Positions 51,112-59,135 of a DNA stretch of 64,000 bases are shown here, piece by piece. This stretch comes from Stygiobacter sp. RIFOXYC2_FULL_38_25 (lineage in GTDB: Bacteria; Bacteroidota; Ignavibacteria; Ignavibacteriales; Melioribacteraceae): positions 372,001 through 436,000 of the forward strand of contig MHAZ01000021.1 of the NCBI GenBank assembly GCA_001803165.1. The letters run 5' to 3'. The notes under the pieces were generated by a model that worked only from the letters and a program-made list of their open reading frames with translations, made no database searches and was not told where the DNA came from. The position numbers were made by a program, and so were the translations under genes. Numbering within the stretch: position 1 is the stretch's first letter; every line of letters begins with the position of its first letter.

Positions 51112-52032
51112 CTATTTGTGTTTTCCAAGCAAACCAACATCGGGGCATTGATTGCATTCAAACTGAAGTGTTACATGATGAATTCCAAATTTATCATCAA
51201 GCGTTTTTTCAATTCGCGCACGCAGTTCATTGCTCTCGCTAATTTTCATATCGGTTATGTTTACGTGCGCTTCAAGGTGAACGTCGTTTTCTCCAACCAT
51301 CCAAACGTGTACGTGGTGAATATCATCCACTTCCGAAAATTTTTCTACTTCTTCTTGAATCTTTTCTACATCAATTTGCGGCGGCGTTCCTTCCATCAAC
51401 ACATGTATTGCTTCGCTGAGAATTACATAGCTCTCTCTAACTATATAAATTCCTATCAATAATGTAAGAACAGGATCAATCCAGTTTATTTTCCATAGCG
51501 CGATTGCAATTGCGCCGAAGATAACCGCGACGGAAGAAACCGAATCGCTAAGAAGGTGCATGTAAGCCGAGCGGATATTTAAACTGTCTTTTGAATCCCG
51601 TTTTAGAAGAAGAGTGCCGATGATGTTGGCAACTAAACCAATAGCCGCAACGATGCTCATTGTAAGCGGTTCAATTTCTTCAGGATTCATAAACCGCTTA
51701 ACTGCTTCATAGAAAAGAAACGCGTATATCACTATTAGCGCAGAGGCATTAATGACTGCTGCTAAAATCTCAGCACGCTTCAAACCAAATGTGTGTTTGT
51801 AAGAGCTATCTTTTTTCTTTAGCTGAATTGCGAAGTAGGAAATAATAATTGAAACGCCGTCACTGAGATTGTGAAGTGCGTCGGAAATTAATGCTAAACT
51901 GTTTGAAAATATTCCACCAATAATCTGAACAATTGTGATGACGAAATTCAACGCCATTGTTGTGAATAATCTGCCGGTGGTAGTGTTTAATCCATGTGCG
52001 TGTGAATGATTATGATGATGTTCGTGGCTCAA
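51112..52032 (-). CDS. Cation diffusion facilitator (CzcD/ZitB-like) metal exporter
   Basis: Membrane exporter for Zn2+, and perhaps Co2+ or Cd2+, of 306 residues. It begins with a His-rich tail (MSHEHHHNHSHAHG), followed by six helices; the metal site is formed by HNLSDG (ALISDALHNLSDGVSI) and HLLSDSVSSV, both of the form HxxxD as usual for zinc transporters. The C-terminal cytoplasmic domain with VHVWMVGENDVHLEAHVNI is typical of CDF dimers. It lies convergent to the lactate dehydrogenase gene and has no regulator nearby. Confidence 0.93.
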   Translation of the reverse strand: MSHEHHHNHSHAHGLNTTTGRLFTTMALNFVITIVQIIGGIFSNSLALISDALHNLSDGVSIIISYFAIQLKKKDSSYKHTFGLKRAEILAAVINASALIVIYAFLFYEAVKRFMNPEEIEPLTMSIVAAIGLVANIIGTLLLKRDSKDSLNIRSAYMHLLSDSVSSVAVIFGAIAIALWKINWIDPVLTLLIGIYIVRESYVILSEAIHVLMEGTPPQIDVEKIQEEVEKFSEVDDIHHVHVWMVGENDVHLEAHVNITDMKISESNELRARIEKTLDDKFGIHHVTLQFECNQCPDVGLLGKHK

Positions 52033-52126
52033 ATTTAAGTTTCTATCTGTTATTGATTTCTCTAATGATTAAATTACAACAGCTTTTTGAAGTATTCCAT
52101 TTATTAGAAAAAAATATTGGACTTTT

Positions 52127-53395
52127 ATGAAGAACACTTTTTATAATGATTTTGATTTTGAGCGGTTGAAAACGAGCAGCCGTGGCGATGATTACCGCAC
52201 TCCATTTCAGATTGACCGCGATAGAATTATACACTCATCGGAATTCCGGCGCTTGCAGGGCAAGACACAAGTGTTCTTGCCGGGCGAATATGATTTCTAC
52301 CGCACCCGCTTAACACACAGCATTGAAGTTGCGCAGATTGGAAGATCAATTTGTAATTACTTGTGCGCCACAGAAAAATCTTTGATGAGCGAAGACTATT
52401 TTATTGATCCCGATTTGGTTGAGGCTGTTTGTTTGGCGCACGATCTTGGTCATCCGCCGTTTGGACACGCAGGCGAGCGCACATTAAATAGATTAATGAA
52501 AAAGTATGGCGGCTTTGAAGGCAACGGGCAAACTCTGCGTCTTGTTACAGAAATATTTTATCGTAGGGAAGATCAGCACCGGGGATTAAATCCTTCCCGC
52601 GCATTCTTAGATGGAATACTTAAATACAAAGCTACTTTTGGCGATTTCAAAAATCCCGACAATCATTTTGTTTACGATGAAGATAAAAAGTATCTCGATT
52701 TTGTGTTTGGGAAAACTAAATACCGAACACCGCTGAAAACAACTAACAAGTTAAATGATTTTAAAAGCATTGAATGCCAAATAATGGATTGGGCGGATGA
52801 CACTGCCTACGCAATTAACGATTTGGTGGATAGCATTTCCGGCGGCTTCATTACGATAGCAAAGCTCTCGCAATGGCAAACAGAAAAGGATTTAACGGAT
52901 TTTCAAAAGAACATTATAGATGAGATCATCGGCTGGATAAAAAAAGGAAACTACAAAGCTCAGTTTGGCGCGCAGATTGGTTCTTTTGTGCGTGCTTGCA
53001 AATTGCAACAGCGAAAAACCTTTATGGATAAACTTACCAACCGTTATAAATATGATTTGGTAATTCCGGAAGAAACTTTGAAACGCGCAAAAATTTATAA
53101 ACAGATTTCTGTTGATCTTGTGTTCCGCTCTTCGGCGCTTCATCAGATAGAGTTCAAAGGCAACTCGATGATTGAAAATATTTTTAACTTATTCGAGAAA
53201 CATTATGTAACAGCGCTCGGCAACACAAAATTGCTGCCGGATTTCAATGATAAGCTTGTTCGAAAAGAAAAAAATAAAAGGATGCGCGCGCGCATGATCT
53301 GCGATTACATTTCCGGCTCTACAGATTCTTACGCAATTAGAATGTACAGAAGATTATTTGATATTGAATATAGCGCGCTTACAGACTTAGCTTAA
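52127..53395 (+). CDS. dgt: dGTPase-like deoxynucleotide triphosphohydrolase
   Basis: HD-domain enzyme of 422 residues that hydrolyses dGTP (or other dNTPs) to the nucleoside and triphosphate. The metal-binding motif is RLTHSIEVAQIGR with CLAHDLGHPPFGHAGE (the HD pair) and MDWADDTAYAINDL with the last Asp. The N-terminal FRTP-like segment DDYRTPFQIDRDRIIHSSEFRRLQGKTQVF is characteristic of Dgt. It heads an operon with a PAS histidine kinase (24 bases later) and an NtrC-type regulator, an odd combination whose meaning is not clear. Confidence 0.93.
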   Translation: MKNTFYNDFDFERLKTSSRGDDYRTPFQIDRDRIIHSSEFRRLQGKTQVFLPGEYDFYRTRLTHSIEVAQIGRSICNYLCATEKSLMSEDYFIDPDLVEAVCLAHDLGHPPFGHAGERTLNRLMKKYGGFEGNGQTLRLVTEIFYRREDQHRGLNPSRAFLDGILKYKATFGDFKNPDNHFVYDEDKKYLDFVFGKTKYRTPLKTTNKLNDFKSIECQIMDWADDTAYAINDLVDSISGGFITIAKLSQWQTEKDLTDFQKNIIDEIIGWIKKGNYKAQFGAQIGSFVRACKLQQRKTFMDKLTNRYKYDLVIPEETLKRAKIYKQISVDLVFRSSALHQIEFKGNSMIENIFNLFEKHYVTALGNTKLLPDFNDKLVRKEKNKRMRARMICDYISGSTDSYAIRMYRRLFDIEYSALTDLA

Positions 53396-53419
53396 CTCTC
53401 CAACGATTAGAAAGACTCG

Positions 53420-54616
53420 ATGGCAAAAATTAGAATTACAACAGAGGAAGGCGATAGACGGCTTAATAGATTACTTCACTATCTAACCGATTATATCTAT
53501 ACGGTAAAAATCCAGGATGGTGTGGCAATTGAAACCTACCACGGTCCCGGATGCGTTAACGTTACCGGCTATACTTCGCGAGATCATGATGAAGATCCGG
53601 AATTGTGGTACCGCATGGTTTATGATGATGATAAACCGGCGGTATTGAAACAGGCTCGTGAAGCTACTTCCGGCGTAGAAACCCCGCCGCTCGAACACAG
53701 AATTATTCATCGTGATGGAGGCATCCGCTGGGTAAAAAACACAATCATACTTTCCAAAGATTTGCTTGGTAAATTAATTTCTTACGATGGGCTTATAACT
53801 GATATAACCGAGCTTAAGAAAGCGGAAGAATTAAACGCGATTAAACAAAAGCAGTTGATACAAGCCGATAAAATGGTTGCGCTTGGAACTATGGTTGGCG
53901 GAATTGCGCACGAAGTTAACAATCCGAACAATTTTATTTTGCTAAACGCGCAGTTTCTCCAAAAAGTTTTTAATGATGCTTATCCTATTCTGAAAGAATA
54001 CTATGAACAGAGCGGTGATTTTTCTCTTGCCGGAATTCCATTTTCAAAGTCGAAGGATAAAATTCTTCAGTCTCTACAAGGCATCATCGAAGGCGTAATG
54101 CGCGTGCGTGGAATTACCAAAAGTCTAACCGATTACGCCAAGAAAGATCCCGGCGATCTTAATCAAGATGTAAATATTAATGCTGTTATAGAAGGAGCTA
54201 TACTTATTGCCGGCAACAAGATTAAAAGCTCAACAAATTATTTCAAGGTTGTTTATGATGATCTCGCGCCTACAATAAAAGGAAACCTACAGCAGCTTGA
54301 GCAAGTTTTGATTAATCTAATTACAAATGCTTGTGAGTCTTTAACGAATACAGAGCAAAAAATTTTTATATCTGTTGTTGTTGAAAAAGAAAGTAAACGC
54401 ATTAAAGTAATTGTAACCGATGAAGGCGCCGGCATTAACGAAGAAAATCTCAAATACATTTTCGATCCATTCTTCACCACAAAAAGAAATACGGGTGGCA
54501 CGGGTTTGGGATTATACATCTCTTACAACATAATTAAGAGTCACGGCGGCGAACTCATAATTAGAAGCAATTCCGGTAAAGGAACCAATTGCGAATTAAT
54601 CTTTAATTACAACTGA
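53420..54616 (+). CDS. Cytoplasmic PAS-domain sensor histidine kinase (NtrB-like)
   Basis: Soluble kinase of 398 residues: an N-terminal PAS domain (about 15-135, with VNVTGYTSRDHDEDPELWYRMVYDDD, HRIIHRDGGIRWVKNT and LISYDGLITDITELKKAEE), a HisKA domain with His164 in GGIAHEVNNPNNFI, and an ATPase domain (NLITNACESL, TDEGAGI, GGTGLGLYIS). The NNPN motif after the histidine is typical of NtrB/ZraS-like kinases that act with sigma-54 regulators, and indeed an NtrC-type gene follows seven bases later. No transmembrane segments, so the signal is internal. The ligand of the PAS domain is unknown. Confidence 0.92.
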   Translation: MAKIRITTEEGDRRLNRLLHYLTDYIYTVKIQDGVAIETYHGPGCVNVTGYTSRDHDEDPELWYRMVYDDDKPAVLKQAREATSGVETPPLEHRIIHRDGGIRWVKNTIILSKDLLGKLISYDGLITDITELKKAEELNAIKQKQLIQADKMVALGTMVGGIAHEVNNPNNFILLNAQFLQKVFNDAYPILKEYYEQSGDFSLAGIPFSKSKDKILQSLQGIIEGVMRVRGITKSLTDYAKKDPGDLNQDVNINAVIEGAILIAGNKIKSSTNYFKVVYDDLAPTIKGNLQQLEQVLINLITNACESLTNTEQKIFISVVVEKESKRIKVIVTDEGAGINEENLKYIFDPFFTTKRNTGGTGLGLYISYNIIKSHGGELIIRSNSGKGTNCELIFNYN

Positions 54617-54623
54617 GGAAACA

Positions 54624-56036
54624 ATGGCTGCGGCTTTATATCCGAATCAACCAATTTTGCTTATTGATGATGAACAGGCGTTTTTATTTAGCGCTGAAAA
54701 CGTTTTAATCTCCAACGGATTAACTAACGTTAAAACTGTTTGCGACAGCACTACCGTTATGGATTTGCTCGCACAAGAAGAGTTTAGCGTAATCGTGTTG
54801 GATATTAATATGCCGGTTATAAGCGGAATGGAATTACTTCCTCTGATCGTTGAAAAATATCCACTCACTCCGGTTGTTATTATTACCGCGGTTAATGATG
54901 TTGAAAGCGCTGTTCAATGTATAAAGGCGGGTGCGTTCAACTACATTCTAAAACCGGTTGATGATGCTCGCTTAGTTACAACAATCCGCGGCGGATTAGA
55001 CCTTAAAGACGTACGCGATGAAAACATTCGCTTGAAAGATTATTTGCTTCGCGATAAACTTGTTCATCCGGAAGCGTTCGCGCATATTATTACTAAAAGT
55101 CCTTCTATGCGGGCAATCTTTAAATACATTGAAGCAATTGCGCGCACTTCGCTTCCGGTTTTAGTAACCGGTGAAACCGGCGTTGGCAAAGAATTAATTG
55201 CTTCCGCGATTCACAGGCTAAGCAACCGCAGCGGAAATCTTGTTCCTCTAAACGTTGCGGGTGTTGATGATAATTTGTTTTCCGATACTTTGTTCGGTCA
55301 CAAGAAAGGAGCTTTTACCGGAGCCGATACTGAACGGAAAGGATTGATTGAGCAAGCCGAAGGCGGCACTCTATTCCTTGATGAAATTGGTGACCTCAGT
55401 TTGGAATCTCAGGTTAAGCTCTTAAGATTAATTCAAGATGGAAAATATTTTCCGCTTGGCTCCGATATTGCGAAGCTTGCCGATGTTAGAATCATTTGCG
55501 CAACAAATAAAGATATTGATTCGATGAAAGAAGGAAATGCTTTCCGCAAAGATTTGTATTACAGATTGCAAACTCATCATATTAATATTCCTCCGCTAAG
55601 AGAGCGCAAGCAAGATATTCCTCAGCTTATAAATCATTTTATGGAAAAAGCCTCGGAACAACTTGGTAAGAAAAAGCCTACACCTCCTAAAGAACTTTTT
55701 ACTTTGCTTACCAACTATAACTTTCCGGGAAATATTCGTGAGTTAGAAGGAATTATTTTTGATGCGGTGAGCGTTCACAATTCCGGAGTAATGTCTCTCG
55801 GTCCAATCAGAGATAAAATTCACCGCGAAGAAAATTTTTCCGGCGAACCGATTTCTTCCGAAGAGGGAATTATTTTTTCTGACCAGCTTCCAACTTTAAA
55901 AGATGCAGAAGAAGCTTTAATCAACGAAGCATTAAGGCGCGCGGAAGGAAATCAAAGCATTGCTGCCGATATGCTTGGTCTGAGCAGACGAGCGCTTAAC
56001 AATAGATTAAACAGAAAGACGGATTCATCTTCGTAA
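54624..56036 (+). CDS. NtrC-family sigma-54-dependent response regulator
   Basis: Transcription activator of 470 residues with three domains: receiver (ILLIDDEQAF, phosphorylated Asp60 in VIVLDINMP, Lys in YILKPVDD), AAA+ (Walker A GETGVGKE near residue 182; sigma-54-contacting loop GAFTGAD near 230; Walker B GTLFLDEIGDL; and RDLYYRL) and a Fis-type helix-turn-helix at the end (EGNQSIAADMLGLSRRALNNRL). It should drive promoters read by sigma-54 RNA polymerase when phosphorylated by the kinase encoded before it. A sigma-54-like promoter lies about 180 bases after its stop codon, before a small secreted protein. Confidence 0.95.
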   Translation: MAAALYPNQPILLIDDEQAFLFSAENVLISNGLTNVKTVCDSTTVMDLLAQEEFSVIVLDINMPVISGMELLPLIVEKYPLTPVVIITAVNDVESAVQCIKAGAFNYILKPVDDARLVTTIRGGLDLKDVRDENIRLKDYLLRDKLVHPEAFAHIITKSPSMRAIFKYIEAIARTSLPVLVTGETGVGKELIASAIHRLSNRSGNLVPLNVAGVDDNLFSDTLFGHKKGAFTGADTERKGLIEQAEGGTLFLDEIGDLSLESQVKLLRLIQDGKYFPLGSDIAKLADVRIICATNKDIDSMKEGNAFRKDLYYRLQTHHINIPPLRERKQDIPQLINHFMEKASEQLGKKKPTPPKELFTLLTNYNFPGNIRELEGIIFDAVSVHNSGVMSLGPIRDKIHREENFSGEPISSEEGIIFSDQLPTLKDAEEALINEALRRAEGNQSIAADMLGLSRRALNNRLNRKTDSSS

Positions 56037-56216
56037 AGTGGTGCCACGTTTTTGCAAAGAGCCACAAAAAGTAAACGTTAAATCTTTCCAAAATTCCGCT
56101 TCTTTTATTTGCAGCGAATATACCTCTGCAATTTTGTGGCAACCCTTTTCTCGAACGAATAATTTATTTCCCTCAAAAACCTCTTAAAACAAAAACATTC
56201 TCACCAAAAAATGCTC

Positions 56217-56231
56217 TGGCATTCAACTTGA
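56217..56231 (+). promoter_or_regulatory. Candidate sigma-54 promoter
   Basis: TGGCA (56217-56221) and TTGA (56228-56231) stand at the correct spacing of -24/-12 elements (consensus TGGCAC-N5-TTGC). The last base of the -12 core differs. A TATAAT at 56234-56239 lacks a proper -35, so an ordinary promoter cannot be excluded. The start codon is 42 bases downstream. Confidence 0.5.
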
Positions 56232-56272
56232 GTTATAATGATCGAACTAAACAATAATCAGAAAGGTGTTAT

Positions 56273-56689
56273 ATGAAAGCATTAAGAATATCTACGTTGG
56301 CGATAGTGATTAGCATATTAGCATTATCTTCAACTTTATTTGCGTCCACTCCTGAAACAGAAAAAACAAAAGTTGAAAAGAATCTGAAGAATTTTCTTTT
56401 AGCAATGAGTTGCGAAAACACAGGAGTTGTAGAATCGTCAATTATTATTTGCGTGGAGTTGAAAGCACTTTACCCGCAATACGATCTCAAAAAAGTGGAA
56501 GATAAATTAAATTCACTTGCTGTTGATGGTGAAACTCCGGTAATTAGATACAGAGCACTATTGGCAAGTTTGTATTATTCCAACTATCCAATCTTTGCAA
56601 ATTTGAAAATTGTGGATAAAGACAATCCGGAAAAAACGTTTAGAGCAATTATAGATAGAATAGAAAACTACAGAGTTGCCTCCAACTAA
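56273..56689 (+). CDS. Small secreted protein of unknown function
   Basis: A 138-residue protein with a clear signal peptide (ending LFAS) and a good ribosome binding site (AAAGGTG). The mature part is mostly helical (KVEKNLKNFLLAMSCENTGVVESSIIICVELKALYP, then a second helix pair RYRALLASLYYSNYP) with two cysteines that could form a disulfide. No domain is recognised. Its position, next to an NtrC-type regulator and behind a candidate sigma-54 promoter, makes it the likely target of that system. It ends before a nested inverted repeat that looks like a terminator. Confidence 0.72.
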   Translation: MKALRISTLAIVISILALSSTLFASTPETEKTKVEKNLKNFLLAMSCENTGVVESSIIICVELKALYPQYDLKKVEDKLNSLAVDGETPVIRYRALLASLYYSNYPIFANLKIVDKDNPEKTFRAIIDRIENYRVASN

Positions 56690-56691
56690 TT

Positions 56692-56796
56692 AAAAGGAGC
56701 TGTTCTCAAATATTTCAATCGTTTTATAAGGGTTTAGTTGGTTCTCTTTAAAAGAAGATTGAAATTGACCTCCTCATTGATGAACAGCTCTTTTTT
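56692..56796. terminator. Nested inverted repeat, probable bidirectional terminator
   Basis: Outer arms GAGCTGTTC (56697-56705) and GAACAGCTC (56782-56790) extend by a G-T and four A-T pairs into a run of six T. Inside are second arms ATTTCAATC (56712-56720) and GATTGAAAT (56757-56765). The 105-base structure lies between the secreted protein gene and the convergent ispH gene, overlapping the ispH stop codon. Confidence 0.7.
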
Positions 56797-58012
56797 ATTT
56801 TCTACTTAATGCTTCCGCAAGATTTATTTTTTCATCGTAGAAAGATAAAAGCTTATTCAGAACCGCATCAACAATTGAGTCGGGGCAGGAAGCACCGCTT
56901 GTTATTGCAATTGTTACTTGCTCATTTTCCGGCAAAAACTTTTTTTTATAGATTTCTTTGCGTGTATGAATATCGAAATGTGTTAGTTCTTCTTTTGAAA
57001 TAATTTTATCAGCACCGGAAACAAAGTATGTCGGAAATTTGTCTTCCAGCAACTCAACCAGGTGAGATGTATTAGAGCTGTTGTATCCGCCAATTACAAT
57101 TGCCAAATCAGCTTTCTCTTGCGTTAGCGCCATTGTTGCCGATTGGTTATCGTTGGTCGCATAACAAAGTGTATCTCGTGTATCGGCATAGTGTTGCGAT
57201 AAATTATTTTCACCATATTTTTTTATCAGAGTCTCTCGCAGCATATTTGCAATTGCCTGTGTTTCGCCGGCAAGCATAGTGGTTTGATTTACAACTCCGA
57301 TTTTCACCAAATCTTTATCAACATCGAACGCGGGTGAGTATTTTCCTTCGAAGAAGCTATAAAACTCCTTCTTATCTCTAACTCCAAGAATTACTTCGCA
57401 TAAAAACTGCGCTTCTTCAAAATTGCGTACAATTACCGATGGCGCATTATTAATTGTGTGAGAAAATGTAGCGCGGGTTTCTTCGTGTTTTGCTTTTCCA
57501 TGAATAACAACGGTGAACTTATCTTTACCAAGTGCGGCAGCCCGGTTCCAAACTTTCTCTACAAATGGGCAAGTGGTATTGTACTTTACAATATCAATTC
57601 CCTTTTCAGTAAGAAGCCGTTCTGTTTCTAATGTGGTTCCAAACGCGGGAATAATCACAACATCGCTGGAAGTAATTTCATTCCAATGTATGAGCTGGCT
57701 CCCATAAGTATCCATAATAAAATTTATTCCGCGCTCTTTCAAGTCAGCATTAACAATCGGGTTATGAATCATTTCGCTAAGAAGAAATATTCTCTTGCCG
57801 GGGTTTTCATCAATTGTTTCATGGGCAATCTCAATTGCGTTTTCAACTCCGTAACAAAAGCCGAAGTGGCGGGCAATCAAAAACCGAATCGGACCAAAGT
57901 CCAATTCGGTTGGTGTAAAATCTTGCTTGCGTGGGTCTTCGCTTTTACGCGCAGACTTAATCTGAGAAATAATCTGACTGCGGTACTGCTGTGGTATTTC
58001 GAATGATTTCAT
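56795..58012 (-). CDS. ispH: 4-Hydroxy-3-methylbut-2-enyl diphosphate reductase, long form
   Basis: Last enzyme of the MEP isoprenoid pathway, reducing HMBPP to IPP and DMAPP with a 4Fe-4S cluster. The three cluster cysteines are Cys53 (GFCYGVENA), Cys148 (NTTCPFVEKVW) and Cys376 (SGASCPDSIV); the substrate histidine is in HNPIVN (83). At 405 residues it is about 100 longer than the E. coli enzyme and has the features of the plant/cyanobacterial-type form: an N-terminal extension with Arg-Lys-rich segment, HGKAKHEETRAT, and GGYNSSNTSHLVELLE. The end abuts the nested hairpin. It is transcribed towards its convergent neighbour. Confidence 0.95.
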   Translation of the reverse strand: MKSFEIPQQYRSQIISQIKSARKSEDPRKQDFTPTELDFGPIRFLIARHFGFCYGVENAIEIAHETIDENPGKRIFLLSEMIHNPIVNADLKERGINFIMDTYGSQLIHWNEITSSDVVIIPAFGTTLETERLLTEKGIDIVKYNTTCPFVEKVWNRAAALGKDKFTVVIHGKAKHEETRATFSHTINNAPSVIVRNFEEAQFLCEVILGVRDKKEFYSFFEGKYSPAFDVDKDLVKIGVVNQTTMLAGETQAIANMLRETLIKKYGENNLSQHYADTRDTLCYATNDNQSATMALTQEKADLAIVIGGYNSSNTSHLVELLEDKFPTYFVSGADKIISKEELTHFDIHTRKEIYKKKFLPENEQVTIAITSGASCPDSIVDAVLNKLLSFYDEKINLAEALSRK

Positions 58013-58033
58013 TTTAGAGTTTATACCAAAAGT

Positions 58034-58873
58034 TTACTTTGATTTTACTTGCTTCTCTAGAAAATCAACTTGCGAAACAAATGAATCCCAATTTTTATCG
58101 GTTCTGCCAACTTCGCGGCATTTTTCTAAAGCTTTAAGAGCATCCGTCGTTTTATTCTTCTTAAAGAGAATTTTTGCTTTAACAAAATAAGGGTAGTACC
58201 CGCCGCCAAGTGTAATTGCTTTTTCAATCCAAGCAAGTGGTTCATCGCCAAATAAATTATTGTCGGCAGCATAGTTTGCAGCTTGCGAATAGTTTTGCCA
58301 ATTATCCGGTTTTGCGGCAATTGCCTCTTTAATTTTTGCATAAACTTGATTGTTCAAATCAACTTCTACTTTGAAAGAAACTTGTAAATTCTCCCATTTG
58401 ATAATTACAGAAGCCGATGCGTTGGAAATATTATTGAAAGAATAGCATAAATTTTCTGTAAATGAACTTTGTTCCGGCTTTACTTTGAAGCGAATTAAAT
58501 CATCTTCTTGTTTGTAGTTGTAAGCGCCCCATTGTTTATCTACTTTGTTAATAATAATAGTCCACTCATTTTCTGTTGGAATTGTAAAGAAAGAATACTT
58601 GCCCGCCGGAACTTTATTCCCTTCGATTGTAACATCTGTAGTAAATTGAATGGTTGTAGCTTCGTTTGCGCCGGTTCGCCAAACTTGACCGAATGGAACA
58701 AGTGCACCCCAAATTTTTCTTCCATGCACAAACGGGCGACAATAATTTATAGTAATGATAGTGTATCCAACAGTCTGAGATGCGGATGCATTTGGACTCA
58801 GCCGCGGGAGCTCAACCTGAGCCATCAAACTTATGGTTGTAAACAAAAATAAAAGTAAAAATTTTGCTTTCAT
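58034..58873 (-). CDS. DUF2911 family exported protein
   Basis: Secreted protein of 279 residues (signal peptide ending LMAQ) with a DUF2911 domain (RLSPNASASQTVGYTIITINYCRPFVHGRKIWG, ending with VPAGKYSFFTIPTENEWTIIINK; in parts: YCRPFVHGRKIWG and PFGQVWRTGANEATTI), followed by a C-terminal tetratricopeptide-like tail (WQNYSQAANYAADN, ALKALEKCREVGR). The domain is common in Bacteroidota and has no known function. It lies 21 bases upstream of ispH on the same strand, so both are likely one transcript, though no functional link is apparent. Confidence 0.87.
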   Translation of the reverse strand: MKAKFLLLFLFTTISLMAQVELPRLSPNASASQTVGYTIITINYCRPFVHGRKIWGALVPFGQVWRTGANEATTIQFTTDVTIEGNKVPAGKYSFFTIPTENEWTIIINKVDKQWGAYNYKQEDDLIRFKVKPEQSSFTENLCYSFNNISNASASVIIKWENLQVSFKVEVDLNNQVYAKIKEAIAAKPDNWQNYSQAANYAADNNLFGDEPLAWIEKAITLGGGYYPYFVKAKILFKKNKTTDALKALEKCREVGRTDKNWDSFVSQVDFLEKQVKSK

Positions 58874-59135
58874 GTTTTCACCGATTTTTTATGATTAAAA
58901 ATAAGTTTTTATTGACGATTTGCTGAATGAAAAATAGGTAGCACCGATTAACCTTACTATGCTATTTTCTTTACCTATAACATTTGTCGCCGGTAAATAA
59001 TTCAATAGAGCGGGAAACTCATCTAGCTTCGATTTCTCTTATTTTCTAAACCGAGATGGAGCTAAACCGGCTTATAGGTTTATTCGAATATCCTCTATAA
59101 TTTTAAAAGCGTCTTTCAATAAATTAGCGATTAGT

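Noticed and set aside
56038-56060. A second sigma-54-like site GTGCCACGTTTTTGC after the NtrC-type gene
   Set aside because: The distance between the two conserved dinucleotides is wrong and the GG of the -24 element is missing.
58874-59135. A structured RNA in the 262-base gap between the DUF2911 and NAGPA-domain genes
   Set aside because: The region is AT-rich and should hold two divergent promoters, but no convincing stem, riboswitch core or full promoter match was found.
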